Positions 53,331 through 63,282 are shown, numbered from the stretch's first letter. The stretch is 64,000 nt of DNA from Aricia agestis (GCF_905147365.1 NC_056416.1:4236001-4300000), one strand, 5' to 3'. A program made the numbers and translations. The notes: generated by a model from the sequence alone, not told the origin.

Positions 53331-53867
53331 AATATATTATTACTGACAATATGTTTTCTCGCGAGAGGGCAGCACCAGCTTATACAGCAAACAAAAAGTT
53401 TTTTCCACGTTTGACAACCTTTACTGTATGTGTCAGTAGCGCCCTCTGCTCCGACCTTTGCGTAATATAACATAGATTTTTTTTTCTGTGGCAAATAACC
53501 TGTCTTTCTCTATTCAATAGATTTTCCCACAGACATAGATCAAGATACCGCATGTCATTCCATTTGTATGAAAACGAGCGTGTCACTTTTTTATAGCTAC
53601 TGTGACGTACCGATGATAAGAAAAGTGCCCATTATCTAGGCCAACGTTTCTGTTTGAATTTCTACAGCTCAATACGGCACTTTTAGGCATTTAGGCATTT
53701 TTAAAATTCCGATTGAAGTCCGATTCCGATAGCAGACTAAAGAACAGACTTTCGAAAGACGAGCATAGCTCATCGTTTGGGAGCGTGATATGGCACGCGA
53801 ATTACATACACATGCGGTATCTATCATGATCTATGTCTGTGGATTTTCCAATGTGTCAAATAAAATT
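53331..53867. other. Unassigned sequence
   Basis: No supported gene; two overlapping minus-strand open frames (53240-53586) have no domain. Confidence 0.35.
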
Positions 53868-54097
53868 AGCGATACCCGCAATTTACACAGTCGCGGAATG
53901 GAACGCAATGGAAGCGTCAATTTGGCCTTATGCGAGGAAATTGACACCGGAAAATTCTCGAGAATTCCGCACCAAATTTTTTGGCTTGTACTTAATTTGT
54001 GTGTTATACTATTGACATAAAGTTCATTGTGCTATGTACAGTTTCATTGCAAAAAGCCGCTTCCATTCCATTCCGCGCCGGTATAAATTGAGCCTTA
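53868..54097. mobile_element. Possible TIR element DD
   Basis: CAGTCGCGGAATGGAACGCAA TGGAAGCG faces CGCTTCCATTCCATTCCGCGCC, and further out the left ACCCGCAATTTACACAG loosely pairs with GGTATAAATTGAGCC. TTA follows the right end. The 76- and 60-codon frames inside are not supported. Confidence 0.5.
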
Positions 54098-55670
54098 GTA
54101 ACACGCACCAACCGTATGAGGCACGTATAATGTTATACTTTCAGAACTCATAAAGGGTTTAATGACCAGCCCTTATGAAACTGGACCCTGGAGTGCCGTA
54201 GAAGGTCAGCCTTAGTTATGTCATACTGAGGACTTATTACTACGTCGTACGTATATAATATTAATACATATTTTAAAAGTAAAGTACATAATATTAGAAA
54301 GAAGTAGGTAATTATTAGTTTTTGCCTATCGTACGTCTATAATACTTACATCAATTTGGGTGCAATTTTATACCATTAGGATTAATTATTTAAATAATAT
54401 AAATATTAATTAAGTTTGGAAACGATTTATTGTTAACGATGGTATAAAGACTATAGAGTAACATAGCTAGAAAAGTAATCTTGGTATTTCTTTAAACAAA
54501 CAAAAGGCATACATTTCCGTCGAGTGATAGAGAAGATGTTATTATTTCATCTCTTATGCCACGTCGGTAGTGCACTAACCCTCAGTCTTACTAATTCTGA
54601 TAACGTCACGTGTCTTGCCGCTAGTTTAACATATTTACTATCTCAAAAAGTGCATAAAGCCGCTGAAAAAGATTTGATTTAAAAACTATTAGTCTAAGCG
54701 ATAAGTTGAGAATGGCGAAATATAGAGATAAGGGTCATAAAAATACGTGCGATAGCTCATTAGATTCGGGAAGACGTTTAGAAAAATTTATCGGAAGCGT
54801 GTATTAGCACACAAAAAATTGCAAAAGTTATAAGCAAATTAGGTTGCCAAAAAGAGGTACGTTTTTTGTTAAAAACTCCGAAACTATTAATATTTAAGAA
54901 GTTTAAAGAAAATATTCTTAAAGAAGAGGAAATTTCCATAGAAAACTCCCAACTCCCGGAATTCTATCTCTATTATTTATAATTCTAATTTAACGCTGAA
55001 AGTAAGCCTGCGCGCGGCATTTTTAGGTAGCGCGCGCGGCTTCAAAACCGAGCACGTCACACTGATTATTTTTTAAAGGTATTAAATATTAATTTAAAAA
55101 TTTCAAAAACTTATAGTGTATTCCGAACACTTCAAAGAATTTGCTCCCGTTGGAAATTTAACTTCAAGTTAATTTTTCAACAAATTAGACAAATGTTAAC
55201 TAACGAAATTTTTACGAACCTCCGTCCTCATTGTACTTTAAATAAAATCTTAAATAATTTTCGTAAAAATTTTTCACTTCGTGGAGCCCTTGATATAAAC
55301 ATACTTAACAAGATCACGCCATAAAAGTTAAAAAATAATTAATACTTTGTTTATAATAATTTTTTAACTTGAACAAAAAACTAGAAATCCAAGTAATATT
55401 CTTAAAAAAAAAATGTTTCGTTTATTATCACGTAATTGTTTTCATATCTAAATAAATTACGAAAAAAGAGTAATAAATATTGTAAGTTTTATAAGATTAA
55501 CATTCATTTTCACGATTTTTTTCAATAGAATTTTATGCATCAAACATTGTTAATTGTTTGATGTATCTGTCTATAATTTTTAAGTAGTAAACTTTGACAT
55601 ACGTATCTACTATCTATCAACAACGTTTTATCGTGGAAGGCGGCGGTCGGCGATAACGTGACGTCCAGAA
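54098..55670. other. Unassigned AT-rich sequence
   Basis: No gene in 1.5 kb. A GCGCGCGGC-type pair occurs at 55010-55040 and a short palindrome CATCAAACATTGTTAATTG TTTGATG at about 55538-55563. Confidence 0.4.
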
Positions 55671-55715
55671 TTATAAAAGCGCACTATCAAACAAAAGTCT
55701 TTTAGTAATAAAATA
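55671..55715 (+). promoter_or_regulatory. Candidate TATA promoter, weak
   Basis: TTATAAAAGCGC lies about 28 bases before an A/C-rich AACAAAAGTC region. It could be a fortuitous TATA box, a promoter within an LTR, or an element of the hAT fragment to the right. No coding sequence follows. Confidence 0.2.
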
Positions 55716-55904
55716 GTTCTTTTATAACTAACAAAACAACGAGAAGTCAAAATTCTGGACCTAGTTCAGAATCACAGTGCACAGTTGCTTAGGCCAGCTC
55801 CTCTTTGTTTTGACTCCGTGATCGCAACTTCGTCCGTGTCAGTCGGCGCTTTAAATAAGACGTTTTTATGCTCAACAGCAATCTCGTCAAACTCGCGCGC
55901 CTTT

Positions 55905-55986
55905 TTTTCCTCCGAGATCGATTTCGCTAAAAAAGGCCGAGATTTCGCGAGAACGAGATCTCGCGAGAACGAGATTGCATTCCCTA
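55905..55986. repeat. hAT element right end, truncated
   Basis: CTCGCGAGAACGAGAT is repeated as subterminal motifs, and the end is GAGATTGCATTCCCTA, similar to the termini of the hAT at 57211. The next bases, GTTCGAAT, are the box B region of SINE B3 and could be one copy of an 8-bp duplication. The left end is not present. Confidence 0.45.
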
Positions 55987-56126
55987 GTTCGAATCCCGCC
56001 GGCGGAACAAAAAGTTTTTCAATGTTCCCGGGTCTAGATGTGTATTAAATATACGTGCATGATATAATAAAAATCTTAAATATATTATGTACAGTATAAA
56101 AGTATTAAATATATTTCCGTTGTCTG

Positions 56127-56344
56127 TGTTAAAATATGTGTTTTTTGGAACACAACCAATTTTTGCCAGTGTTGTCTGTGATCGGTCTTGTCTATGTCAT
56201 TGTAATTTTTATCTGTCTGTTCTAGTCTGTTCTTTATGGTCTCTTCCTCTGTGCTCTCTGTAATGGCTCGTTACTTGCAATAAATTGTCTATGTTAAATT
56301 TCCAAATCTTGCTTTTTATTTCAACGTCCACGCAAAATTCTTCA
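56127..56344 (+). repeat. copia 5' LTR
   Basis: TGTTAAAATATGTG...GCAAAATTCTTCA. It contains AATAAA at 56279-56284, a likely polyadenylation signal. Confidence 0.85.
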
Positions 56345-56497
56345 TGGTAGCAGAGCGTGGTTTGCAGTGAAATAAAAGTAAGCAGTAAAAGTTGTCGAAA
56401 AGCTACAATCACTTTACCGAAGAAAATAAAAGTGTGGTTACTCAACGTAGTTCTCGTGACTCGTCTGGGTCGCATGAAGAAGGAGTTCTCCGTCAAT

Positions 56498-57031
56498 ATG
56501 GGTTCACACAATATCTTCAATATTGAAAAACTTATCGGAAGAGAAAATTTCGCGACATGGAAATTCAGTATGAAGACATATTTGCAACATGAAAACTTGT
56601 GGTGTTGCATCAAGCTGACTAACAACGAGCCGATTGATGCTGGTAAGGACATAAAGGCCAAGGCCAAGCTAATTTTGCTTTTGAATCTTCAAAATTATGT
56701 GCATGTGCAGGAGTGCACAACCGCTAAAGAAGTTTGGGAAAGGTTACATCAGACCTTCGATGACAATGGACTCACACGAAGAGTTGGCCTGCTAAAGGAC
56801 CTCATAAACACTACACTGGAATCGTGCAACAGTATTGAGGATCATGTCAGTAAAATTATGAACACTGCCCACAAGCTGCGTAGTATAAAGTTCGATGTCA
56901 ATGACGAGTGGCTCGGGACTTTAATGTTGGCTGGTCTGCCCGAGGAATATAAATTTTTATCTGTCTGTTCTAGTCTGTTCTTTATGGTCTCTTCCTCTGT
57001 GCTCTCTGTAATGGCTCGTTACTTGCAATAA
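56498..57031 (+). pseudogene. gag: copia gag, 3'-truncated and fused to LTR
   Basis: From the ATG at 56498 the protein begins MGSHNIFNIEKLIGRENF and carries a DUF4219-like N-terminus (ATWKFSMKTYLQ) followed by a UBN2-type gag region (AKEVWERLHQTFDD, SIEDHVSKIMNTAHKLRSI, LAGLPEEYK). About 150 gag codons are intact. After EEYK (near 56950) the frame runs into LTR sequence and stops at 57031. Zinc knuckle and pol are absent. The frame is also open upstream to 56357, but the gag homology starts at this ATG. Confidence 0.85.
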
Positions 57032-57092
57032 ATTGTCTAAGTTAAATTTCCAAATCTTGCTTTTTATTTCAACACCCACGCAAAATTCTTCA
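56952..57092 (+). repeat. copia 3' LTR, 5'-truncated
   Basis: It matches 56205-56344 almost exactly. The junction with gag falls in a shared AATTTTTATCTG, suggesting a microhomology-mediated deletion. Confidence 0.85.
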
Positions 57093-57391
57093 GTCTGGTA
57101 CCCGTAACACAAGTCTTTCAGGTACTTAGCACGGGGCCAGACTGAAGTTGTGTGAAGCGTCCATAGATATTATTATTAGATAAGCAGGAAATCCTAATTT
57201 TGGTTCTATATAGGGATTGCAATCCGGAAAATCGGATCCGGAAATTTGCCGGATCCGGCGTCATTTTACGGGTACCGGATCCGGTCCCAATATACCGGAT
57301 CCGGAGACCGGATCCGGTGTTATCTATTTGTGGCAATAGTTAATAGAAATAGGCGTAACTTTGCGGAAATATATAGCTTAAAATTTTGTAT

Positions 57392-57545
57392 ATTAATATT
57401 TTTAGCAAAATTCCGCGAAATCAACGTCAACCTGTAAGTAAATGAGTGAGTGTATGCCGCGCATGCTGTGCATGCCTATGCGTATACTCACTCATGTACT
57501 TACAAGTTGAGGTTTATTTCGTGGAATATTGCTAAAAATAATAAT
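57392..57545. repeat. Inverted repeat inside the hAT element
   Basis: ATTTTTAGCAAAATTCCGCG and the partner CGTGGAATATTGCTAAAAAT enclose CTGTAAGTAAATGAGTGAG / CTCACTCATGTACTTACAAG. Centre GCATGCTGTGCATGC. Probably a nested MITE; its outermost pairing may extend to about 57330 and 57575 (TTTGTGGCAAT and TTGTGGCAAACTG are direct rather than inverted). Confidence 0.6.
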
Positions 57546-57626
57546 ATTATACTTTAATTTGTGGCAAACTGCTATGGTTGTTGCATGAATAACTTACGTT
57601 AAATGTTAAATGAGCTTTTTCTCACT

Positions 57627-58080
57627 TTTAGGGTTCTGTAGTGAACAATAAACCGCTATAGTTTCGGTCTGTCTGTCCGTCCGTCTTTCCGCGGTTTTGC
57701 TCAGAGACTATATATAGGACATACACAGCTGTAAATTGGCATGAATATATATATTAATGATTCCAACAAAATGGTATATATAAAATCTTAAAAATATAAT
57801 ATATTTTTATGGTACCTCCCATACACATAAAGCGGGGATGATATTTTTCGCGCCCACCCCACCGTGTGCAGTGTTCGTTGGATAGGTTTTAAAAATATTA
57901 CGAGTATTCTTAGATCATTTTCCGATTTAGGGATCCATTTGTGTAATATGAAGTTTTAAAGTGGAAAAAATCGTTAGAGTCCAGTGTCCCCCCCCCCCTT
58001 CTACCAGCTAAACGGTTGCTTCTAGAAAAATGAAAAAATCACGGGAGTAGGAAATGTGCTGAATTTAAAAGGAAAATTAT
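57627..58080 (-). repeat. E-like repeat (GGGTTCTGTAG type)
   Basis: TTTAGGGTTCTGTAGTGAAC, the GTCTGTCTGTCCGTCCGTC tract, a CCTCCCATACACATAAAGCG block and a CCCCCCCC tract follow the layout of another common lepidopteran family that also starts with a GGGTTCCGTA-like end. The far end is not clear. Confidence 0.5.
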
Positions 58081-58089
58081 CACGGCTAA

Positions 58090-58247
58090 CGGTCGCTCCC
58101 AATATTTGATCTATCTCTGGTTTTGTTCTACTAGAGATAGGAATAGCTCACAATTGACATAAAATATATGTCTCTAATGTCTAATGTGAGCTATTCCTAT
58201 CTCTAGTAGGGCAAAACCAGAGATAGATCAAATATTGGGAACGGCCG
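58090..58247. mobile_element. MITE I, copy 2, 158 bp, TAA duplication
   Basis: TAA at 58087-58089 and 58248-58250 flank CGGTCGCTCCCAATATTTG and CAAATATTGGGAACGGCCG. It differs from copy 1 (40919) at only a handful of positions. Confidence 0.85.
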
Positions 58248-58884
58248 TAAGAAGACTTATTGAGTAATAGTCGATCAACTAAAAAAATGTATTCGACGAA
58301 GTATAAAGGAACTTTTCGTTCAAATTCCTTTGAACGTGACTGAGATGATGTTGTTGGTAGTGTAAAATACATCATGAATGTATATTCATTGACTATACAA
58401 AAATTATCAAAAACTAGCGGTACTACGGAACCGCAGCAGCTCTATTAGAAGTTATTTACTAAGTGACGCTTTTAAATGATGAGCAACAAATGGATGTATA
58501 TCGTTAATTAATATCAACTCGCCATTCACTTCAGCTACGTATGGTGGTGGGGAGGGTGCAATTAACCTGCTCATTCTTCTAGGCTAGGCCGACTATGTTG
58601 CGCTATTGCCGTAATGTGCTTGAGCAACCATACGGATATTTAAAATATGCTCTACAGTTTTTAAAGAGTGGTTATCTCGCTTTGAAAATATTGCATTAAT
58701 CAGCTACATGTGATGCATATATGCCTTGTTTTTGAATTAGAATGCAAAAATAGGATGATTTTCGGTTTTTAGTTCAATTTCATCAATCCGGCCGGATCCG
58801 ACCGGATCCGGCCGGATTGACGGTAATCCGGTCAAATCCGGTCCGGATTGAAAATGACGCCGGATTGCAATCCCTAGTTCTATA

Positions 58885-59192
58885 ATAACATAAACTTTGA
58901 CTAAGCTTTGGCTTATAAGGTTAGTACCGCTTAATATAATAGTTATATTAGTTGTAATAGTTATAATAGTGCACGAGGGTACAGTTTAGTCCACTATCGG
59001 CTTTGAATAAACTTCATGAGGCCAGTGTTAGAAGTTACACCTAAATGCAGCTCCCCTAGGTCATATAAGTAACAGTATTAGTACTAAAACTAACCTAAAT
59101 GGTTCAAAGTTTTTGAACCAGAGCTAAGAGCTATTTATTTAGTCTTTTGACATAACCTACAAAATACCAGATGCCCGTGACAGAAACGTTCC
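58885..59192. other. Unassigned sequence
   Basis: No gene or repeat copy recognised. Confidence 0.4.
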
Positions 59193-59810
59193 TTCCACTT
59201 GACACCACCAAAACGACACCGTTTATACGTGAGAAAGCCATGCTTCGGCACGAATGGGCCGGCTCGACCGGAGAAATACCACGTTCTCACAGAAAACTGG
59301 AGTGAAACAGCGCTTGCGCTGTGTTTCGCCGAGTGAGTGAGTTTACCGGAGGCCCAATCCCTTACCCTATTCCCTTCCCTGCCCTCCCCTATTCCCTTCC
59401 CTTCTCTACCTTCCCCTATTCCCTTCCCTTCCCTATCCTCCCCTATTACTCTATTCCCTTTTAAAAGGCCGGCAACGCACTTGCAGCCTTTCTGATGCTG
59501 CGAGTGTCCATGGGCGACGGATGTTGCTTTCCATCAGGTGACCCGTTTGCTCGTTTGCCCCCTTATTTCATTTAAAAAAAAACACCGGTGGTGTCATGAA
59601 TCTCTAGTCCGGTAGTCCATATGACACCACCCTAGTTACGTCAAGATGACCATTTGAGTGACAGATAAAAATAAACTTTACTGCTTGAACTCAAATTTTA
59701 GAGTTTTTATATCAACAACTAAGCAACTATGTGACATCACCAATAGTCGGTGGTGCCACATAGACTAGAGATTCCATGACACCACCGGTGCGCGGTGGTG
59801 TCAAGTGGAA
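59193..59810. mobile_element. TIR element Z rich in GACACCACC motifs, split by A5
   Basis: TTCCACTTGACACCACC and GGTGGTGTCAAGTGGAA are perfect 17-bp inverted termini. The motif (G)ACACCACC or its complement recurs several more times inside (near 59588, 59622, 59748, 59780 and 59794). Without A5 the element is about 250 bp. Non-coding. Confidence 0.7.
59222..59581 (+). mobile_element. LINE-tailed element A, copy 5
   Basis: TTTATACGTGAGAAAGCCATG to TTCATTTAAAAAAAAA, flanked by ACACCG (59216-59221, 59582-59587). It has the longest pyrimidine tract of the copies, with more CCCTTCCC units. Confidence 0.8.
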
Positions 59811-60797
59811 TGATCGGACAGAAACAGAGAAACTTTACTAAATAATTTCTGAATAAAATAGAATAATAATGATAATAATCATATTATATTGTAGACATAT
59901 TAATTTTATATTTACTTACAATAATAATAATAATTATTTTTAACCAACCTAACTTGCCCTAACACCTACAATTATTATTGTTGATTGTTTCGCCTAGAAA
60001 TTCTTTTTGTTGCACGTACTCGTATATTTAATAATAAAATAATAATTAGTTTCATTTCCGGCATTTGGAACTTACCCAGGTCCTTGTTCAGGTCACAAAG
60101 TAACTACATTTAATGTAAAATAGTTCAGCAGCGTGGTTCACAAGAATTGATAGACAAAAGCGTAGACCGTCTAGTTGCCACGACTTAGGGTTCAAATTAA
60201 ATATTTTGATACTTGAATTTTTAAGTTCTTTGATGACAAAACAATGTGGTCCATTATGATTGCTTCAAATTATTTATTTCATTATTAAATATGGTATTAC
60301 ACAAAAGTAAAATTATTGTAATACGCGGAAACCTCAAATGTATCCTGTGACCTCATTAAAACGAACCCCACTGAAGGTCAACCTTAATGAACCAGCTTTG
60401 ATCCAATTACGTGTGTGGAGGGTATAAAACTATAGTCTGTTTGGATCTCCCTTATCCTAAGTAAAGAAAAATATATAAGTAATCTGTATTTCATTTATAT
60501 TTTTGATTAAGTTTGTATTTGAGATCAGGATGCTATTACGGCTTATCAGTAGCTATTCATAGGAGTTTTCTTGTTAAACCCAGGAGAGCTTTTATGCATA
60601 TTGAATAGAACTTATGATAACTTAATTAAATTGTGATATAACCTACCGACTTAATCACTTAGAGATAAAGCCCTTTAAATATATTTCCGTTGTCTGTCTG
60701 GTAGAAAAAAAAAAAGATTGCATTGCCTCCAACTTTGCACAAAAATTATTCGTTTAACATAAGTACCGCACAATTCTCCGAGATATTTTTTTTACGT
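59811..60797. other. Unassigned sequence; possible TATA box and SINE B scrap
   Basis: TATAAAA at 60423-60429 within GGAGGGTATAAAACTATAG could be a core promoter, but no gene follows. AAATATATTTCCGTTGTCTG at about 60678-60697 is a 20-30-base piece of SINE B. Otherwise AT-rich. Confidence 0.35.
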
Positions 60798-61139
60798 ACG
60801 AAGAAGCTTGGTGTTCTGAACAGAGTGAGACAGTACTTCAGTCCGTACCAACGCCTACAACTCTACAAGGCGCAGGTTCGGCCTCATATGGAATATTGTT
60901 CTCATCTCTGGGCAGGAGCGCCAAAATAACTGCTCCCTCTGGATCCAACGAAGGGCCGCTCGAATTGTTGACTGCCATAGTGTTTCAAACAGTTTGGACC
61001 CCTTGGAATTACGCCGAGATGTAGCTTAGCGGCAACGCACCTGCAGCTCTTCTGATGTTGCGAGTGCCCATGGGCGACGGTAGTTGCTTTCCATCAGGTG
61101 ACTCATTTACTCGTTTGCCCCCTTATTTCATTAAAAATG
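60798..61139 (+). pseudogene. LINE reverse transcriptase C-terminal fragment joined to its 3' tail
   Basis: One frame reads KKLGVLNRVRQYFSPYQRL then LYKAQVRPHMEYCSHLWAGA PK-stop at 60929. After a frameshift, IQRRAARIVDCHSVSNSLDP and LELRRDVA follow up to about 61026. These are typical of the region after the RT domain in Jockey/CR1-type lepidopteran LINEs. The sequence then jumps to GCGGCAACGCACCTGCAGC and TCAGGTGACTC, the 3' tail shared with element A, ending TTTCATTAAAAA. It is an internally deleted, dead LINE copy. Confidence 0.8.
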
Positions 61140-61790
61140 TACTTACTACTTTTTCGGCAAAATTCCGACGAAAAGGGAAAATTCCGGGAAAAAGACTTAC
61201 GACACACTTCCGCGTATAATATGATAATGAAAATATGTTGCCCGCAACAATAATAATTGATATTAATAATATCAATTATTAATAAGATTTAAAAAATATT
61301 TAAACTATTGAAACATTAAATACATTTTATATTTTATTTTGAAATATTATAATAATTATTTTCAAGCTTTATAAGTAAGCTTTCGATTAGCTTTTTAACA
61401 CCTCTATCGTGGGTATCGCAGACATAATTTTCAATTATTGTTATGCGGCAGCCGGCTGCCCCTTGGGGATTGATGGGTTAATTCTTATGGTATTATCACA
61501 GTACGAATTATTTACTGTGCTCCATCTTTTCTTTTGTTGATTGGTTTAATTTCGTTCACACTTTCAGTTTTTCTTTCAGATTGTTTAACTTTTATTGTGT
61601 TTTGTATTATTTTTTATCTCTGTTGTACATCTTATTGCTACTAAGGAACTTCAATTCATCTTAATATTGTTTTAGACCCTCATGTTTTAGGTATAGATTA
61701 GGACTTTTTTTCTGTACTTATTATATTTTCTTACTGTACTATTATTAGTTATAACCTATCATACTGTGTTATATTATCATATGCTAAGTA
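61140..61790. other. Unassigned AT-rich sequence
   Basis: No gene. A local inverted run, AACAATAATAATTGATATTAATAATATCAATTATT, lies at about 61247-61282. Confidence 0.4.
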
Positions 61791-61973
61791 CTCACATACA
61801 GTTTTGCTCGATAGTTTTACTCCGAATCGAAGGAAATGACATATTTGACATATTTAATTCCATCGAGCCGGCTCGAAGCGAGCCTTCGAGCTGTCAGTTT
61901 TGCGGTCCACACGGTGGTTATTGCTCGATTTGGAGTTAAACTATCGAGCAAAACCGTATGTGAGTACTTAGCA
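61791..61973. mobile_element. Foldback element V, 183 bp
   Basis: TGCTAAGTACTCACATACAG and GTATGTGAGTACTTAGCA are the ends; CGATAGTTTTACTCCGAATCG pairs with CGATTTGGAGTTAAACTATCG. The centre has GAGCCGGCTCGAAGCGAGCC. It lies just upstream of the candidate promoter. Confidence 0.75.
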
Positions 61974-62039
61974 ATACTGTATTTTATTTTATCACATTAG
62001 CTATATAACGTTCAGTCCACACACGCGCACACACTAATT

Positions 62040-62299
62040 GTTAACATTACGGCGGAACGCCGAAAGAGGTCTTTTATGAACAAGGGTTCGAGTGTCACAA
62101 AGGGCGCGAAGACTAAAAGGCTTTGGGCGGGGGCGGGCGGCGTAGGGCGGGGGTGCGCCGCTCAGAGTGAGTCGCGCTGCGGCAGACACACGCCGCGTGG
62201 GCCAACAAAGAGATCGGTGACTATTTCTGTGAAAAAAAAAATGTTTTGATCAGTTCTGTGCTAACTGTTGCGTTTCCCGCCATTTTGGAATAAACCGAG
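62040..62299 (+). promoter_or_regulatory. CpG-rich promoter and candidate first non-coding exon
   Basis: About 250 bp are markedly GC- and CpG-rich (GGGCGGGGGCGGGCGGCG, GCCGCTCAGAGTGAGTCGCG) in an AT-rich window. TCAGTT at about 62249-62254 fits an arthropod initiator. The following sequence, ending GGAATAAACCGAG|GTGAGT at 62299/62300, is a near-consensus splice donor. There is no coding frame, so this would be a 5' UTR exon of a + strand gene continuing right. The gene itself is not identifiable. Confidence 0.5.
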
Positions 62300-63219
62300 G
62301 TGAGTTTTTTTAAATCTTTTTGTGTATAAGTTGGTAAATGATGCGTGTTTGATAAGCATGCAAGGAAAATAGGAAGTTAACTCCAAAATAATTAGGATAA
62401 GTGGGAAACGTCATAATTAAAAACTTTTAATTAAGTTCATAATGAACGTTGGAACTCACTTTACGTTGGTAAGTTTACTTTTCAATCTCATAATAAGAAA
62501 ATATTTTTAAACTAATGATTATTTAACTACCGATAAAAACAATTTTATGGTCCTCTATAATTTTCATGATCCATAGACAAGTCTTTTTTAATCTGCGAAT
62601 TTCGTAATCCTGAATTTGGCCTCGGGTGCCACCATTTTGTTCAGATAACATTCTACATCCGCTTTGTGGAGCCGTCACAGATTTTTCAAACATTTTTCCG
62701 ATGGGACTTACCCGCGTTTCCGTGAAAACACTTTTGGATGACGCTTTCGTAATGTAAAAATAAAATGCTTCTACGTAAATTCTATCAAAACCGTTCATTT
62801 TGCTCTAAAACTATCCTTATTTGCCCTCCACTCGAAATATCTTAATACCGAATTTCGGCAGTTTAGTGGCTATAGCATGAACGGACAGACAAACAGACGC
62901 GCTTTCAAAATTATTACATTAATACGGATATTTTGTGGCTAAGATATTTTTTAGTTAAATAACCTGTTGGTTTAAACGCTCAGGTTGCTCTTTAGATGTT
63001 CATGTCTCTACCTAATAATAATTTATCTAAGCCCTAAACACTAGACCCTCATTCCTATTCCCTTTCAAGGTCTTTTCAGGTTAGGGTAGGTCTCAAGTGA
63101 CTGAGATTAACTAGGGTACGCCGAAAACCTAAATACTCTCGGGAGTTATCTAGTAAATTCATTATCTAAACTGGAAAGACTGACATTATAAACAAAAGAT
63201 GTCCAGCTTTGAACAAAAA
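62300..63219. other. Unassigned; probable intron
   Basis: No repeat copy is certain. TGAACGGACAGACAAACAGAC at about 62877-62898 resembles a piece of a Helitron or E-type repeat. A 91-codon minus-strand frame (62523-62798) has no recognised domain. Confidence 0.35.
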
Positions 63220-63282
63220 ATCGGCCAAGTGCGTCTTAGTAATAGAGTCCTGTTTTTACCCTTTGGGTACGGAACCCTAAAA
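63220..63282 (+). repeat. E-family repeat reduced to its two ends
   Basis: ATCGGCCAAGTGCG (5' end of E) is joined directly to TCTTAGTAATAGAGTCCTG and CTTTGGGTACGGAACCCTAAA (3' end). About 380 bp of the middle are missing. Confidence 0.7.

Larger units (their letters stand above)
56127..57092 (+). mobile_element. Ty1/copia LTR retrotransposon, internally deleted
   Basis: The 5' LTR is 218 bp (56127-56344, TG...CA). Then comes a primer-binding site TGGTAGCAGAGC (56345-56356) complementary to the 3' end of insect initiator tRNA-Met, then gag. The 3' LTR is truncated to about 140 bp (56952-57092). The flanking 5-bp duplication is GTCTG (56122-56126, 57093-57097). LTR copies differ at about three positions over 140 bp, so the insertion is relatively young. 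Protease, integrase, RT and RNase H are all missing. Confidence 0.9.
55987..57179 (+). mobile_element. SINE B, copy 3, 5'-truncated and split by copia
   Basis: It starts in box B (GTTCGAATCCCGCCGGCGG), continues GTTTTTCAATGTTCCCGGG to TTTCCGTTGTCTG at 56126, then resumes at GTCTGGTACCCGTAACACAAG (57093) and ends in CATAGATATTATTATTA. The SINE at 17675 shows the uninterrupted sequence. Confidence 0.8.
57211..58876. mobile_element. hAT-type element, 1666 bp, 8-bp duplication
   Basis: TAGGGATTGCAATCCGG and CCGGATTGCAATCCCTA are the termini. GTTCTATA occurs on both sides (57203-57210, 58877-58884). The subterminal regions contain CCGGATCCGG or variants at least five times on the left and twice or more on the right. 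No transposase frame is present. It carries MITE I2, an E-like repeat at about 57628-58080, and an internal inverted repeat at 57392-57545, so it is a non-autonomous element with later insertions. Confidence 0.85.

Noticed and set aside
56209..56667. 152-codon minus-strand gene
   Set aside because: It is the antisense shadow of the copia LTR and gag.
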